The translations under genes were made by a program, and so were the position numbers. Source: Stappia indica (lineage in GTDB: Bacteria > Pseudomonadota > Alphaproteobacteria > Rhizobiales > Stappiaceae). Taken from it: a DNA stretch of 64,000 nt. Each line of letters begins with the position of its first letter. The first letter of the stretch is position 1. Positions 9,300 through 18,728 of this stretch are shown one piece after another. The DNA lies in contig NZ_CP046908.1 of the NCBI RefSeq assembly GCF_009789575.1, forward strand, positions 806,001 through 870,000, given 5' to 3'. A model generated the notes under the pieces. It was not told the origin of the DNA. It worked only from the letters and a program-made list of their open reading frames with translations, and searched no databases.

Positions 9300-9626
9300 G
9301 GAGTCATTCTCCCAAGAAAAAATCTATGGGAACGTAGCGTAAGACGAATGAAAAAAGTGCTAATCCAAAGTCCTAAGCAGAACGACACGTAATAATACTA
9401 TAGAACTAGAAATATATAAAATCTTATCGAAATAACTTATGATATATAAGCAATAACCCCAAGGAAGGAAGGCGCTTCCTCGAGGAAAAAAGAGAAGGAA
9501 GTCATAAGTAGAATGCCGGAGCAAAAAATTCGCGCGGACCGTGGACCACCGCCGCAGGGTGGTTGATCCGCACCGCGCACGAGGCCAGACTTCGCAGGCA
9601 ACGCAACGCAAGCGCGGGGACCCTGC
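9300..9626. other. AT-rich intergenic promoter region
   Basis: 327 bp between the divergent chemoreceptor and DUF599 genes. Bases 9355-9470 are markedly AT-rich for this genome and should hold the chemoreceptor promoter (minus strand) and perhaps the plus-strand promoter. No coding potential, tRNA or repeat was recognised. Confidence 0.5.
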
Positions 9627-10385
9627 ATGATCGATCTGGCCGGAACGGATCTGGCGGCGCTGGCCTGGTTCATCGCCGCCTGGCTGTGCTTCAACGTGGT
9701 GGTCGAGCTGTCGCCGCTGAAGACGCGCACCCTCTCCCACCAGATGAACATGCATCGCCGCGGCTGGATGGAGATGATGAGCCGCCGGCCGGTGCGGATC
9801 ATGGATGTGGGGATCGCCGCCGGCCTGCAGCAGGGCACCGGCTTCTTCGCCTCCACCTCGCTGCTGGCCATCGGCGGCTGTTTCGCCCTGCTCACCTCGA
9901 CCGACTCGATCCTCAAGATGATGAGCGACCTCGGCCTGAAGGGCGGCGGCAACCCGGCGCTGTGGGAGCTGAAGGTGATCGGCCTGACGCTGATCTACGC
10001 TTATGCGTTCTTCAAGTTCGGCTGGGCCTACCGGCTGTTCAACTACGCCACGATCCTGATGGGCGCGATGCCGGAGGAGAACGCGCCCGAGCTGCATCGC
10101 CGTGTCTTTGCGGAGAAGGCGGCCGGGATCATGGTGCTCGCCGGAACCCACTTCAATCGCGGCCAGCGGGCGTTCTTCTTCTCGGTCGGCTATCTCGGCT
10201 GGTTCGCAGACCCGCGCCTGTTCATGGCGACCACGCTCTTCGTCGTCTGCGTGCTCGCCCGCCGTCAGTTCGCCTCGAGGGCGAGGGCGCTGGCCGAATC
10301 CTTGCACAAGCTGCCGTCGGCGCCGATCGAGCCGGACGGCGGCATGAAGACGGCGACCGGCTCCTCGAACCCCTTCACCCGGTAG
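9627..10385 (+). CDS. DUF599 family membrane protein
   Basis: A 252-residue integral membrane protein. An N-terminal helix (LAALAWFIAAWLCFNVVVEL) is followed by the family's cytoplasmic stretch around HRRGWMEMMSRRPVRIMD and three to four more helices, including FASTSLLAIGGCFALL and VIGLTLIYAYAFFKFGWAYR. GTHFNRGQRAFFFSVGYLGWF is characteristic of DUF599. Function is unknown across the family. Its last 121 nt overlap the 3' end of the cyclase gene on the opposite strand, so the C-terminal tail (ALAESLHKLPSAP onwards) is read from DNA that also encodes the cyclase tail. Confidence 0.85.
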   Translation: MIDLAGTDLAALAWFIAAWLCFNVVVELSPLKTRTLSHQMNMHRRGWMEMMSRRPVRIMDVGIAAGLQQGTGFFASTSLLAIGGCFALLTSTDSILKMMSDLGLKGGGNPALWELKVIGLTLIYAYAFFKFGWAYRLFNYATILMGAMPEENAPELHRRVFAEKAAGIMVLAGTHFNRGQRAFFFSVGYLGWFADPRLFMATTLFVVCVLARRQFASRARALAESLHKLPSAPIEPDGGMKTATGSSNPFTR

Positions 10386-11509
10386 CTGCCGAGCGCTCCG
10401 GCACGGCAGCCCATCAGGTCGGCAATGGCTTCCGAGACGAGAATGTCCTGCTCCAGGTCGCGGGTCAGCCCGGCGATGCGCGAGGCCAGGTTGACCACCG
10501 GCCCGACGACCGTGAAGTCGAGCCGCGCCTCGGCGCCGACATTGCCGAAGAAGACGTCGCCCGCATGCAGGGCGATGCCGACGCGCAGCGGTGGCTTTTC
10601 GGCGCAGCAGTCGCGGTTCATCTCGGCGAGCGAGGCGCTGGCCTGACGCGCGGCCAGCAGCGCCTGGCGTGCCGCGCCACGGGCGCTGTCCTCGCTGCCA
10701 TAGGGGAAGACGGCCATCACCTCGTCGCCGATGAACTTCAGCACCTCGCCGTCATGCGCCTCCACCGCCCGGGTGACCACATCGAAATAGGCGTTGAGCA
10801 GCTTGATCAGCTTGTCGCCGGGGATGGCGTTGGAGAGCTCGGTGAAGCCGCGCAGGTCGAAGAAGCCGACCACGGCGGAAATCGTCTCGCCGTCGCCGCG
10901 GGTGACCGTGCCCGCCAGCACCCGCGCGCCCGCACGCCGGCCGACATAGGTGTCGAGCAGCGTGTGGCTCATGCGCTTCAGGGTGTAGAGTTCGCACAGG
11001 AGCGCCAGCGGCCGGGCGATGGTCTCCAGCAGCGAGATTTCCGAACCGGTGAAGCCGCCCTGGCGACGGGTGGCGAAGGTGACGCCCTTCACCGAACCGT
11101 CGGAAAACGGCAGCGGCAACGCGATATAGTCGGTGTATCCGGCCTCCAGCAGCTCCGGCACGATGCCGTAGGCCGGCAGATCGCCGCCGGCGCGCAGGCG
11201 AATGCGCACGCTGCGGCGCTCTGAAAACACCACCTTGAACGGGCTGTTGTCGTAAGCCTTGATGCTTTCCGGCGTTTCCATGTAGCGGCGAAGCTCGATG
11301 CCCCTCTCCGCCGTCCAGGTGATGCCTTCCGTGCGCACATTGGGATGCAGCACGGAAATGCCGGTAACGACCCGGTCGACCTGGATGCCGGCCTCGTTGA
11401 GCCGCATCGCCAGCGTCTCGACCAGCGTCGAGACCTCCTCCACCTGCACCGCGTCGCCATGGAGCCACTCCATGACCTCGGCGGCGACGAGACTTGCACT
11501 GATTGTCAT
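10265..11509 (-). CDS. Class III adenylate/guanylate cyclase with N-terminal sensor region
   Basis: A 414-residue protein. ATG 11509 (MTISASLVAAEVMEWLHG) is preferred over 11581 because the extra 24 residues are low-complexity Arg/Ala. Residues about 1-200 form a soluble regulatory region (GAF-like in pattern, HPNVRTEGITWTAERGIE). The catalytic domain spans about 210-400. Both metal-binding Asp residues are present (GFFDLRGFTEL and KFIGDEVMAVFP), as is GPVVNLASRI near the transition-state residues. It should produce cAMP or possibly cGMP; the base-selecting residues cannot be settled by eye. No transmembrane segment. It overlaps the convergent DUF599 gene by 121 nt. Confidence 0.88.
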   Translation of the reverse strand: MTISASLVAAEVMEWLHGDAVQVEEVSTLVETLAMRLNEAGIQVDRVVTGISVLHPNVRTEGITWTAERGIELRRYMETPESIKAYDNSPFKVVFSERRSVRIRLRAGGDLPAYGIVPELLEAGYTDYIALPLPFSDGSVKGVTFATRRQGGFTGSEISLLETIARPLALLCELYTLKRMSHTLLDTYVGRRAGARVLAGTVTRGDGETISAVVGFFDLRGFTELSNAIPGDKLIKLLNAYFDVVTRAVEAHDGEVLKFIGDEVMAVFPYGSEDSARGAARQALLAARQASASLAEMNRDCCAEKPPLRVGIALHAGDVFFGNVGAEARLDFTVVGPVVNLASRIAGLTRDLEQDILVSEAIADLMGCRAGALGSYRVKGFEEPVAVFMPPSGSIGADGSLCKDSASALALEAN

Positions 11510-11716
11510 GCGCGGCGCCCCTTCGGCATTGCTCCGCCGGCATCCGCAATACCGGCGGCCGGCCCGCGCCGCATAGGGCACGAGCGAACGGCTTGCGTGC
11601 AGGCCCGCCCCGCGCGCGTGGTGTCATGTGGTGCGCGAGGGCGCGGAAGGGAAGATGTGCAAGGCACCCTTCCCTTCACAAGATCCTGATCCCAGGCTCT
11701 GAGCCCTGGCCTGATC

Positions 11717-13204
11717 CTAGTGGATCTTGCGCTTTTTCGCCTTCGCCGCATAGGGGTTCTCGCCCTTGCGATAGCTGAGGCGGATCGGCGTGCCGGGCAT
11801 GTTGAAGGTCTCGCGCAGGCCGTTGACCAGATAGCGCGTGTAGCTTTCCGGCAGCACCTCGGGGCGCGAGCAGAAGACGACGAAATGCGGCGGGCGCGCC
11901 TTCACCTGGGTGACGTAGCGCAGCTTGATGCGCCGGCCGGCCACCGCCGGGGGCGGATGGTGGACGAGAACGCCGTCGAGCCAGCGGTTGAGCCGCGAGG
12001 TCGACACGCGCCGGTTCCACATGTCGTAGGACTGGAAGGCGGCGTCCATCAGCCTGTCGAGACCGCGCCCGTGCAGGCCCGACAGGGTGACGATGCGCAC
12101 GCCGCGGATCTGGTTGAGATAGCGTTCGGACGCATCGGAGATGCGCTGCATCGCCTCGGCGTGGTCCTCGATCAGGTCCCACTTGTTGATGGCGATCACC
12201 AGGGCGCGACCCTCGCGGGCGACGAGATCGATGATCTGCAGATCCTGCTTCTCGAAGGGAATGGTCGCGTCCAGCGTGACGATGACCACCTCGGCGAACT
12301 TGATCGCGCGCAGCGCATCGGCGACGGAGAGCTTTTCCAGCTTCTCCTGCACCCGCGCCTTGCGGCGAATGCCGGCGGTGTCGAACATCTTCACGTGCCG
12401 GTCGCGCCAGACCCAGTCGACGGAGATGGAATCGCGCGTGATGCCGGCCTCCGGGCCGGTGAGCAGGCGCTCTTCGCCCAGGAACCGGTTGATCAGCGTC
12501 GACTTGCCCGCATTGGGGCGGCCGACGACGGCCACGCGCAAGGGACGCTGGGCACTGCCGGCGGGCGGGCCCTTGTCCTCTTCCTCCACGACCTCGCCAT
12601 CCTCGTCGGTGGCAAGCTCCACGTCGGTCTCGGCGATCTCGCCCGGCGGCAGCGCCGCTTCCGCGGCCCGCGCCTCGGCGGCGATCAGGGCTTCCTCGCG
12701 CTCCTCCACCGCGTCGACCACCGGCCGCAGCGCCTGGTAGAGATCGGCAAGGCCCTCGCCATGCTCGGCGGACATGGCCACCGGCTCGCCGAAGCCGAGG
12801 CTGTAGGCCTCGTAGAGCCCGCTCTCGCCCGAGCGCCCTTCCGCCTTGTTGGCGACCAGGATGACGGTCTTGTCGCTCCGCCGCAGCACGTTGGCGAAAT
12901 GGCTGTCGCTCGGCGTGATGCCGGCGCGCGCATCGATCACGAAGAGCACCGCATCGGCATCGGCGATGGCCTCGTCGGTCTGGGCGCGCATCCGCCCCTC
13001 GAGGCTGGCGGCGTCCGCCTCCTCGAGGCCCGCGGTGTCGAGGATGGTGAAGCGCAGGTCGCCGAGGCGGGCGTCGCCCGGACGGCGGTCGCGGGTCACG
13101 CCCGGCGTGTCGTCCACCAAGGCCAGCCGCTTGCCCACGAGACGGTTGAAAAGGGTGGACTTGCCGACGTTCGGGCGTCCGATGATGGCGATCTTGGCAG
13201 GCAC
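11717..13204 (-). CDS. der: Ribosome-biogenesis GTPase Der (EngA)
   Basis: Essential double GTPase for 50S subunit maturation. The 495-residue protein has two G domains with P-loops GRPNVGKST (near residue 8) and GRPNAGKST, switch motifs DTAGLEE and [11 protein letters not shown], and specificity motifs ANKAEG and INKWD. The C-terminal KH-like domain runs to the basic tail AKAKKRKIH. The first specificity motif is NKAE rather than the usual NKxD, seen in some alphaproteobacterial Der proteins. Start is GTG 13204, where homologues begin ([16 protein letters not shown]). It follows bamB on the same strand, an arrangement conserved in many proteobacteria. Confidence 0.95.
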   Translation of the reverse strand: MPAKIAIIGRPNVGKSTLFNRLVGKRLALVDDTPGVTRDRRPGDARLGDLRFTILDTAGLEEADAASLEGRMRAQTDEAIADADAVLFVIDARAGITPSDSHFANVLRRSDKTVILVANKAEGRSGESGLYEAYSLGFGEPVAMSAEHGEGLADLYQALRPVVDAVEEREEALIAAEARAAEAALPPGEIAETDVELATDEDGEVVEEEDKGPPAGSAQRPLRVAVVGRPNAGKSTLINRFLGEERLLTGPEAGITRDSISVDWVWRDRHVKMFDTAGIRRKARVQEKLEKLSVADALRAIKFAEVVIVTLDATIPFEKQDLQIIDLVAREGRALVIAINKWDLIEDHAEAMQRISDASERYLNQIRGVRIVTLSGLHGRGLDRLMDAAFQSYDMWNRRVSTSRLNRWLDGVLVHHPPPAVAGRRIKLRYVTQVKARPPHFVVFCSRPEVLPESYTRYLVNGLRETFNMPGTPIRLSYRKGENPYAAKAKKRKIH

Positions 13205-13274
13205 TGTCCTGTAACCCCGGAAATGGCGAAAGCCCCCGGCGGAATACACCCGCCGCGGGCCTGGATCAAATGAA

Positions 13275-13304
13275 GCATCCCGCGCCGGCATTGGCGCGGG
13301 ATGC
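13275..13304 (-). terminator. Strong hairpin between bamB and der
   Basis: GCATCCCGCGCC (13275-13286) and GGCGCGGGATGC (13293-13304) are a perfect 12-bp inverted repeat with a 6-nt loop. On the minus strand it follows the bamB stop by 43 nt and is trailed by TTCATTTGATCC. It could terminate bamB transcription or separate bamB and der mRNA segments. Confidence 0.65.
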
Positions 13305-13347
13305 GGGAAACGAAGGAGCCGGCCGGGCGATGCGCGCCCGCGCCCCG

Positions 13348-14712
13348 TCAGTTGAACGCGACGACGTCGCCCTTGGAGGTGATGGTCACCATCCGCCCCC
13401 CGGCGATGATCGGCGTCACATAGATGTCTTCCGATGTCTGCGACACCCCGAGCACGCGGCCCGAGGCGGCATCCACCCGCACCAGGCGGCCATCGCTGGA
13501 GGCGGCGACGAGCACGCCGTTGGCGAGCACCGGGCCGGCCCAGTTGATGCGGCTCTTCTTCTTGCCCTCGACATTCGGCAGCACGGTGCGCCACAGCGGG
13601 TTGCCGGTGGAGCGCTCCAGCGCGACCATACGGTCCTCGATATCGATCAGGAACACGCTGCCGCCGGAGACGATCGGCGTGTGCAGCGAGCCGACATCCT
13701 GCTCCCACACGCGCTCGCCGTTGCGCAGCCGCGAGGCGACGAGACGGCCGGACACGCCGGAGGAGAAGACCATGTCGCCGTTGACGACGGGGCTGGCCGA
13801 AACATCGGTGAAGCCGGACACCGCACGGGTGCGGTAAGAGCGGGTCACGCCCTCGACCCATTTCGGCTCGCCGCTCTTCATGTCGAGCGCCATCACCTCG
13901 CCGGAGGTGAAGGGAACGATGACGGTGCCGCCGGAAATCGCCGGATTGGCGAAGGCGAGCAAGCCGCTGCTTTCGGCGATGCCGGCATAGGTCCAGCGCT
14001 CGGCGCCGTCGTCCTGCGCGGCCGCATGGACCTCGCCGGTCTGGGTGACGGCGACGACCGTGCCGCCGGCCGCGGCCGGAGCCTGACGGGCCGGTGCGTT
14101 GATGCTCTTGGTCCACAGCACCGCGCCGGAGGACGCATCCAGCGCCACGAGCTGGCTGTAGCCGGTGGCGACGAAGACGCGGCCGCCATCGACGGCGACG
14201 CCGCCGCCGGAGGCGACACCGCTCTCGCCCTCGGGACGCAGCGAACGGCGCCACAGGCGGCCGCCATTGGTCGACAGCGCGGTCACGTCGCCGTTCTGGT
14301 TGTAGACGAAGATGCGGCCATTGTCGGAAACGGGACGCGCGGCGATGCGCACGGTGCCGGAGAACACGCCGCCGCCGCTGCCGCCGACAGAGGCGCGCCA
14401 GGCGCGGCCGCCGGAGATCGAGGCCGAGACATTGCCGGAATTGTTGCCGGCATCACCCCCGCCCTGCCGCCATACGACGGAGCTGGCCGAGCCGATGCTG
14501 GCCGCCTTGTTGCCGCCCTCGGCGACCGGGACGGTATTGTCGAACAGCGCTTCGCGCTCGCCCGGCAGCACCGTCTCCTTGGAGAAGGGATTGAGATCGG
14601 AAAGGGACGAGCAGCCGACCAGCGCCAGCGCCGCCAGCGACAGGGTCGCGGCGCGAAGGAGGGGGCGGGATCCGCTGCGGTCGAGCGCGTGAATGTTCGG
14701 GCGCATGGTCAT
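13348..14712 (-). CDS. bamB: Outer-membrane assembly lipoprotein BamB-like (PQQ-type beta-propeller)
   Basis: A 454-residue lipoprotein with lipobox LALVGC (Cys 34). The mature part is a repeat of eight-blade PQQ-like strands with recurrent GxxWxxS or GxLW patterns ([44 protein letters not shown]). It is expected to be the BamA-partner scaffold at the inner face of the outer membrane. Its ATG overlaps the upstream TPR gene stop by one base (TGATG), so the two are translationally coupled; a second ATG two codons later is also possible. It is longer than E. coli BamB, with a Ser/Gly-rich insertion after the lipobox. Confidence 0.88.
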   Translation of the reverse strand: MTMRPNIHALDRSGSRPLLRAATLSLAALALVGCSSLSDLNPFSKETVLPGEREALFDNTVPVAEGGNKAASIGSASSVVWRQGGGDAGNNSGNVSASISGGRAWRASVGGSGGGVFSGTVRIAARPVSDNGRIFVYNQNGDVTALSTNGGRLWRRSLRPEGESGVASGGGVAVDGGRVFVATGYSQLVALDASSGAVLWTKSINAPARQAPAAAGGTVVAVTQTGEVHAAAQDDGAERWTYAGIAESSGLLAFANPAISGGTVIVPFTSGEVMALDMKSGEPKWVEGVTRSYRTRAVSGFTDVSASPVVNGDMVFSSGVSGRLVASRLRNGERVWEQDVGSLHTPIVSGGSVFLIDIEDRMVALERSTGNPLWRTVLPNVEGKKKSRINWAGPVLANGVLVAASSDGRLVRVDAASGRVLGVSQTSEDIYVTPIIAGGRMVTITSKGDVVAFN

Positions 14713-15383
14713 CAGGAGCCCTCCCCGGCCGGCTTGCCTTCGGCGGCATCGATCAGGTCCAGCAGGGTGCGGGCGCGCGAGGCGACGTCGCCGGGGGCTC
14801 CCTCCTGGTCGAGAATGCCGCCGAGCCAGCGGCGCGCGGCGGCAGGGTCGTTCTGCTTCCAGGCGGACAGGGCCAGCGCTTCGCGGGCGAGGAAGCGCCA
14901 GGCATTGTCGTCGCCCGACAGCGCCTCGAGACGCTGCGAGGCGCCCTGGTAATCCTCAAGGTCGAGCGACAGGTAGCCCGCGCGCAGGCGGGCAATGTCG
15001 CGAAGCAGCGGCGCAGCGCTGTTGTCTGCGGCAACCGCGTCGAAGGCCGCGATGGCACCGGCCTTGTCGTCCGCCTGCGCCTTCAGCGCGGCGGCGCGCA
15101 TGCCGGCCAGCTGCGGATAGCCGCCGGGGCCGTCCGCCAGGTCCGCCAGCCGCGCCTCGGCCTCTGCAAAATTGCCCTGATCGGCAAGCCGGGCGGCGCT
15201 CACGTAGATATCGCCGGCCTCGCGGCCCACGCTCTCCTGCCAGTAGAGCCAGCCGCGCCAGCCGGCCGTGCCGGCAACGATGAGGACGGCAACGGCGATC
15301 AGGTAGGTCCCGAAACGGTTCCACAGGCGCTTGTAGCGCTCGTGCCTGATCTCCTCGTCGACCTCGCGAAAAATGTCGGACAT
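14712..15383 (-). CDS. YfgM-like tetratricopeptide membrane protein
   Basis: A 223-residue protein with a short cytoplasmic N-terminus (FREVDEEIRHERYKRLWNRF), one transmembrane helix at about 26-48 (LIAVAVLIVAGTAGWRGWLYW) and a periplasmic TPR-like helical region (GNFAEAEARLADLADG; DKAGAIAAFDAVAADN). This is the architecture of YfgM, an ancillary SecYEG/PpiD partner. Gene order yfgM-bamB-der matches the E. coli neighbourhood and supports the call. Coupled to bamB by a one-base stop/start overlap. Confidence 0.8.
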   Translation of the reverse strand: MSDIFREVDEEIRHERYKRLWNRFGTYLIAVAVLIVAGTAGWRGWLYWQESVGREAGDIYVSAARLADQGNFAEAEARLADLADGPGGYPQLAGMRAAALKAQADDKAGAIAAFDAVAADNSAAPLLRDIARLRAGYLSLDLEDYQGASQRLEALSGDDNAWRFLAREALALSAWKQNDPAAARRWLGGILDQEGAPGDVASRARTLLDLIDAAEGKPAGEGS

Positions 15384-15578
15384 ACGCTGCGAATTCCCGA
15401 TACTTGAGAAATGCGCCGCCCGGTCTGCCGGTGCGGCGCGGCGCCACCATATCCATTTGACCTTTCACTGGCAAACGGCAGTGTCCGCTCCGAAAAGCGG
15501 CAGGCACCGAAATGAACGCGCGCCTCTCCCCTTGCGCGTCTTCGTGGCGCAAGTGAGGCAGGCGCGCGCCGCGTCTCG

Positions 15579-16157
15579 TTACACGACCGGCACGCCGATC
15601 AGCAGTTCGTGCAGGTAGAAGACGAAGGCGAGATAGAGGCCGAGGCCGACGACGAGCGAGACGATGTCGCCCGCGGCCGACGGCGCGCCGGTCGCGACCC
15701 CGTCCAGCGTCGCGGGGCGGCGCTTCAGCGAGATCCGGTCGGCGACGGCCCAGGCGAGGAAGGCCGCGAACAGCAGCACCGAGGCCAGATCGCCATTGGC
15801 CAGCAGATGCGCCAGGGCCCAGATCTTCACCGCCAGCACCATCGGGTGCTTCACCGCCTTCTTGATCCGACCGGCCGGCGCGCCGGAGGCGACCAGCAGC
15901 ACGAAGACCGGCAGCATCAGGAGCAGGGTGACATGGCGCATCCACACCGGCGGATCGTAAAGGATCGGCGGGCCGTCCGCGCGGGCGGCGCCATAGCCGT
16001 AGACCAGCAGCGCGAAGCCGGCGAGCGAGGCGACCGTGAAAAGAATGCGGTAGCCGCCGGCGCCGAGCCGCGCCCTCAGGCTGTCGCGCAGGCCGGTCAT
16101 CATCGGGACGGCATGGATGCCGATGAAAACGATGAGTCCCAGGACGAGCAGGGTCAT
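15579..16157 (-). CDS. NnrU family membrane protein
   Basis: A 192-residue membrane protein with about six hydrophobic helices. It starts MTLLVLGLIVFIGIHAVPM and contains HPMVLAVKIWALAHLLANGD, the conserved NnrU signature with its histidines. NnrU is associated with nitric oxide metabolism in denitrifiers and is homologous to isoprenoid/methyltransferase-type membrane proteins; its biochemical role is unproven. No nir or nor genes are nearby, so a link with denitrification is not supported here. Confidence 0.88.
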   Translation of the reverse strand: MTLLVLGLIVFIGIHAVPMMTGLRDSLRARLGAGGYRILFTVASLAGFALLVYGYGAARADGPPILYDPPVWMRHVTLLLMLPVFVLLVASGAPAGRIKKAVKHPMVLAVKIWALAHLLANGDLASVLLFAAFLAWAVADRISLKRRPATLDGVATGAPSAAGDIVSLVVGLGLYLAFVFYLHELLIGVPVV

Positions 16158-16414
16158 GGCGATGGTGTCTCCCTCTGTGAGCGGTCAGGGTTGACCTGCC
16201 GCAGCGCCAGGGTCAAGCCGCGCGAGGTGCAGGCCCGGCAGACCCGCGACGAGCCTGCGGCAGTGTTGCAGGAAAGCGACGGGCCGCCCCCCGCAATTCC
16301 GCCACCGCGGTCAATCCGCAAAAAACCCGATTATCGGCCTATTGCAGCCGCATCCCACTTGGAGAATCACTGCAAGTGGGGCCATAGTTCGCGCGAGTTT
16401 GGAGGCGGGATGAG

Positions 16415-16690
16415 ATGACGATTCGCGACAGGCGGAGCAGTCCGCGCCACCGAACGCTGAAAAGCGGGCGGATCGTCGTGGATGGCGGGGCAAAGATCCA
16501 CGAATGCCGTGTCCGCAACCTGTCCGATGACGGCGCCCTGTTGAAACTGCCGAGCACCGCCGAAGTCCCCGACCGTTTCGAGCTGCGCATCTTCAACGAG
16601 GACATGGCCGTCACCGCCATGGTGCGCTGGCGCACCGCCACGGAACTCGGCATCCAGTTCGAGACCGAGGACGGCGAGACGGCAGGCTGA
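16415..16690 (+). CDS. PilZ domain protein (c-di-GMP binding)
   Basis: A 91-residue stand-alone PilZ domain. The c-di-GMP-binding elements are the Arg-rich N-terminus (RDRRSSPRHRTLKSGRI) and the strand-turn motif RNLSDDGALLKLP, matching the (D/N)xSxxG consensus. It has no partner domain, so it probably works as a diffusible adaptor. The binding residues look intact. No diguanylate cyclase or phosphodiesterase is in the window. Confidence 0.88.
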   Translation: MTIRDRRSSPRHRTLKSGRIVVDGGAKIHECRVRNLSDDGALLKLPSTAEVPDRFELRIFNEDMAVTAMVRWRTATELGIQFETEDGETAG

Positions 16691-16743
16691 GCCCCCGTCC
16701 CGCAAAGTTCGTCCCGCAACGTTCGTCCCGAAACGTTTCCCCT

Positions 16744-17616
16744 TCAGGATCCGACCGAGGCCGGTTTCGGCGCCCGGCGCACGGCCACCTGCGCGGCCCA
16801 CACGCCGGCAAGCACCAGCACCACGCCGGCGATCTGCGCCGGGGCGAGCGCCTGGCCGAGCAGACCCCAGCCGAGCAGCACGGCGGTGGTGGGGCTGAGG
16901 AAGCCGAGCGAGGCGACAGCCGAGGGCTCCAGCCGCGAGATGCCGCGGAACCACAGCACATAGGTCAGCGCGCTGGACAGGCTCATGTAGAGGAAGCCCG
17001 CCATGTTGCGCGCGCTCGGCGCGGGCGGCAGCGGCTCCAGCACGACTGCCATCGCCACCAAGAGCACCCCGCCGGCGAGCAGCTGCCAGGCGGCAAAGAC
17101 CAGCGGCGAGACCGGCGGCTGCCAGCGGCGGGTCAGCACCGTGCCGAAGGCCATGGAGACCGCCCCGCCAAGTGCCGCGGCAATGCCGATCGCATCGAGC
17201 GCGGCCTCGTTGCGCAGCACCAGCAGGGCCACCCCGCACAGCCCGGCAAGGGCGGCGAGAACCGCGAGCGGGCGAATGACGCTGCCGAGCAGCATGGCCG
17301 CGACGAAGATGACGATGAGCGGCTGCACCGCGCCGACCGTGGCGGCGATGCCGCCGGGCAGCCGGTAGGCGGAGATGAACAGCAGCACCATGAAGATGGC
17401 GAAGTTCAACGCGCCCAGCACGAAGGACCGCCAGATCCACTGCCCGCGCGGCAGCTGGCGCACGATCAGCAGTAGCAGCAGGCCGGCGGGCAGGACGCGG
17501 GCGGCCGCGACGAACACCGGATGGCCGGGAGGTAGCAGCTCGGTCGTGACGATATAGGTGCTGCCCCAGACCACCGGCGCGAGCGCGGTGGCCAGAAGAT
17601 CGGAAGCGCGGAACAT
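16744..17616 (-). CDS. EamA-type (DMT) transporter
   Basis: A 290-residue protein of about ten transmembrane helices with two EamA repeats. The first starts LLATALAPVVWGSTYIVTTEL and has the typical GxxxPLxxxxxA region (VGAVQPLIVIFVAAML). The second contains SALTYVLWFRGISRLEPS and LGFLSPTTAVLLGW. ATG 17616 is used; the earlier in-frame start (17718) adds a Pro/Arg-rich 34-residue stretch with no membrane character. Members export amino acids or metabolites; the substrate is unknown. Confidence 0.87.
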   Translation of the reverse strand: MFRASDLLATALAPVVWGSTYIVTTELLPPGHPVFVAAARVLPAGLLLLLIVRQLPRGQWIWRSFVLGALNFAIFMVLLFISAYRLPGGIAATVGAVQPLIVIFVAAMLLGSVIRPLAVLAALAGLCGVALLVLRNEAALDAIGIAAALGGAVSMAFGTVLTRRWQPPVSPLVFAAWQLLAGGVLLVAMAVVLEPLPPAPSARNMAGFLYMSLSSALTYVLWFRGISRLEPSAVASLGFLSPTTAVLLGWGLLGQALAPAQIAGVVLVLAGVWAAQVAVRRAPKPASVGS

Positions 17617-17726
17617 GACGGGCCTCGTTTGAGGAAGGGCGGGAACGGGCCGGGCGACAGGCGCGCCGCCCGGCGATCTTGGCGGGAGCGAGACGGGCAG
17701 ACAAGCCCCCTCGCCCATCTGCAGGC

Positions 17727-18359
17727 TCAGGCGTGCGACAGCACCTCGCGGAGCGGACGGCGCGGCTTTTGCGGCCAGTTGCCGGGCGCGGCACGGCCGA
17801 CGGCCAGCAGCATCACCGGCACTTCGCCCTCAGTGAGATCGAACTCGGCTGCGACCTTGGCCGGATCGAAGCCGACCATCGGCCCGCTGGCGAGCCCCCG
17901 GGCCGCGGCGGCAACCATCATGAAGGAGGCGGCGAGCGTCGCCGAACGCACCGCCTCGTCGCGCGCGGCAACCGGGTCCGCGCCATAGGCCGCGGCGACC
18001 GCATCGACCCAGCCCCCGACCATGTCGGCGGGCATGAACCCGGCCTCGACGGAAGGACGCAGCCGCGCGCCGAGAGTTGCCGCCTCGGGATGGCTGCCGA
18101 CGACGATGAAGGTGACGGCGGCCTCCGACACCTTGGCCTGACCATAAGCCGCCTCGCGCAGCCGCGCCTTGGCCTCCGGCGACGTCACGGCGACGAAGCG
18201 CCAGTTCTGCAGGTTGTAGGCGCTGGGAGCCCGGGTCGCGAGATGGACGAGTTCCTCGACCTCGGCGGCGGCAAGACGGGCTGCAGGGTCGAACAGGTTG
18301 GCCGAGACGCGGCCTTCCAGAAGGGTGGCGATATCGGTAGCGACGTCAGGGGCGGTCAT
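17727..18359 (-). CDS. Nitroreductase family flavoprotein
   Basis: A 210-residue FMN-dependent oxidoreductase. It has the N-terminal family motif ATRAPSAYNLQNWRFVAV for FMN binding and the later GPMVGFDPAKVAAEF segment. It is likely a cytoplasmic homodimer reducing nitro, quinone or flavin substrates with NAD(P)H. ATG 18359 begins MTAPDVATDIATLLEGR. The gene faces a lysR 5' fragment across 126 bp, the classic divergent regulator/target layout. The full lysR copy now lies 1.7 kb away (see repeats at 18486 and 20089), so its regulation may have changed. Confidence 0.87.
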   Translation of the reverse strand: MTAPDVATDIATLLEGRVSANLFDPAARLAAAEVEELVHLATRAPSAYNLQNWRFVAVTSPEAKARLREAAYGQAKVSEAAVTFIVVGSHPEAATLGARLRPSVEAGFMPADMVGGWVDAVAAAYGADPVAARDEAVRSATLAASFMMVAAAARGLASGPMVGFDPAKVAAEFDLTEGEVPVMLLAVGRAAPGNWPQKPRRPLREVLSHA

Positions 18360-18485
18360 GATGCAGATCTCTCCGTGGAACTGTGCCGGGAGCCCGTGCT
18401 CCCTCTGCCTCAAGAGATATTCCCGTTCCATCCGCGCGATAATCCGGCTATTCATCCGATCACTCGCAACTGAAAGTGAACAGTC

Positions 18486-18573
18486 ATGGAACAGCTCACC
18501 GCGCTTCGCGTCTTTCGCCGGGTGGTCGACGAGGGCTCCTTCGCCGGCGCCGCGCGTAGCCTCTCGCTGTCGC
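18486..18573 (+). repeat. 88-bp direct repeat, left copy
   Basis: Identical over 88 bp to 20089-20176. The identity begins exactly at the ATG of lysR and ends one base into codon 30. Bases on both outer sides differ. Together the copies bracket a 1,515-bp insert of lower GC. Confidence 0.97.
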
Positions 18574-18614
18574 AAAGTAAGAGGTCTTGCATATTTGCCG
18601 CCGCTCGGCGGTGA
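18486..18614 (+). pseudogene. Truncated lysR 5' fragment
   Basis: Starts at the native lysR ATG opposite the nitroreductase gene. The first 88 bp are identical to those of the intact lysR at 20089. After codon 29 the sequence departs (CAAAGTAAGAGG...) and hits TGA at 18612-18614, giving 42 residues with half a helix-turn-helix. It keeps the ancestral promoter but cannot make a regulator. It marks the left junction of the islet that carries the methyltransferase-like gene. Confidence 0.9.
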
Positions 18615-18728
18615 CACGTCCACAGCCGGGGCAAATAGTCTTGATCGCCAAATCAGTTTCAGCGAAGGTCCCCCAACCGCTAGCGCTTTTCGCCGCCACA
18701 GAATTCTCAGTGACGAGGCCTTGATATT
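18615..18728. other. Left flank of the islet
   Basis: 114 bp between the truncated lysR frame and the methyltransferase-like gene. GC falls across it. A minus-strand frame reads IKTICPGCGRVTAERRQICK, a CxxC pattern, but it has no ribosome site and runs into the lysR repeat, so I do not call a gene. GAGG lies 10 nt before the downstream ATG. Confidence 0.4.

Noticed and set aside
11688-11716. Imperfect CCAGG/CCTGG hairpin after der
   Set aside because: Stem is short and interrupted, with no T-run; too weak to call a terminator.
18496-18699. Minus-strand frame with CPGCGRV zinc-finger-like motif
   Set aside because: No ribosome site, and it reads back through the duplicated lysR sequence, so the motif is probably chance.
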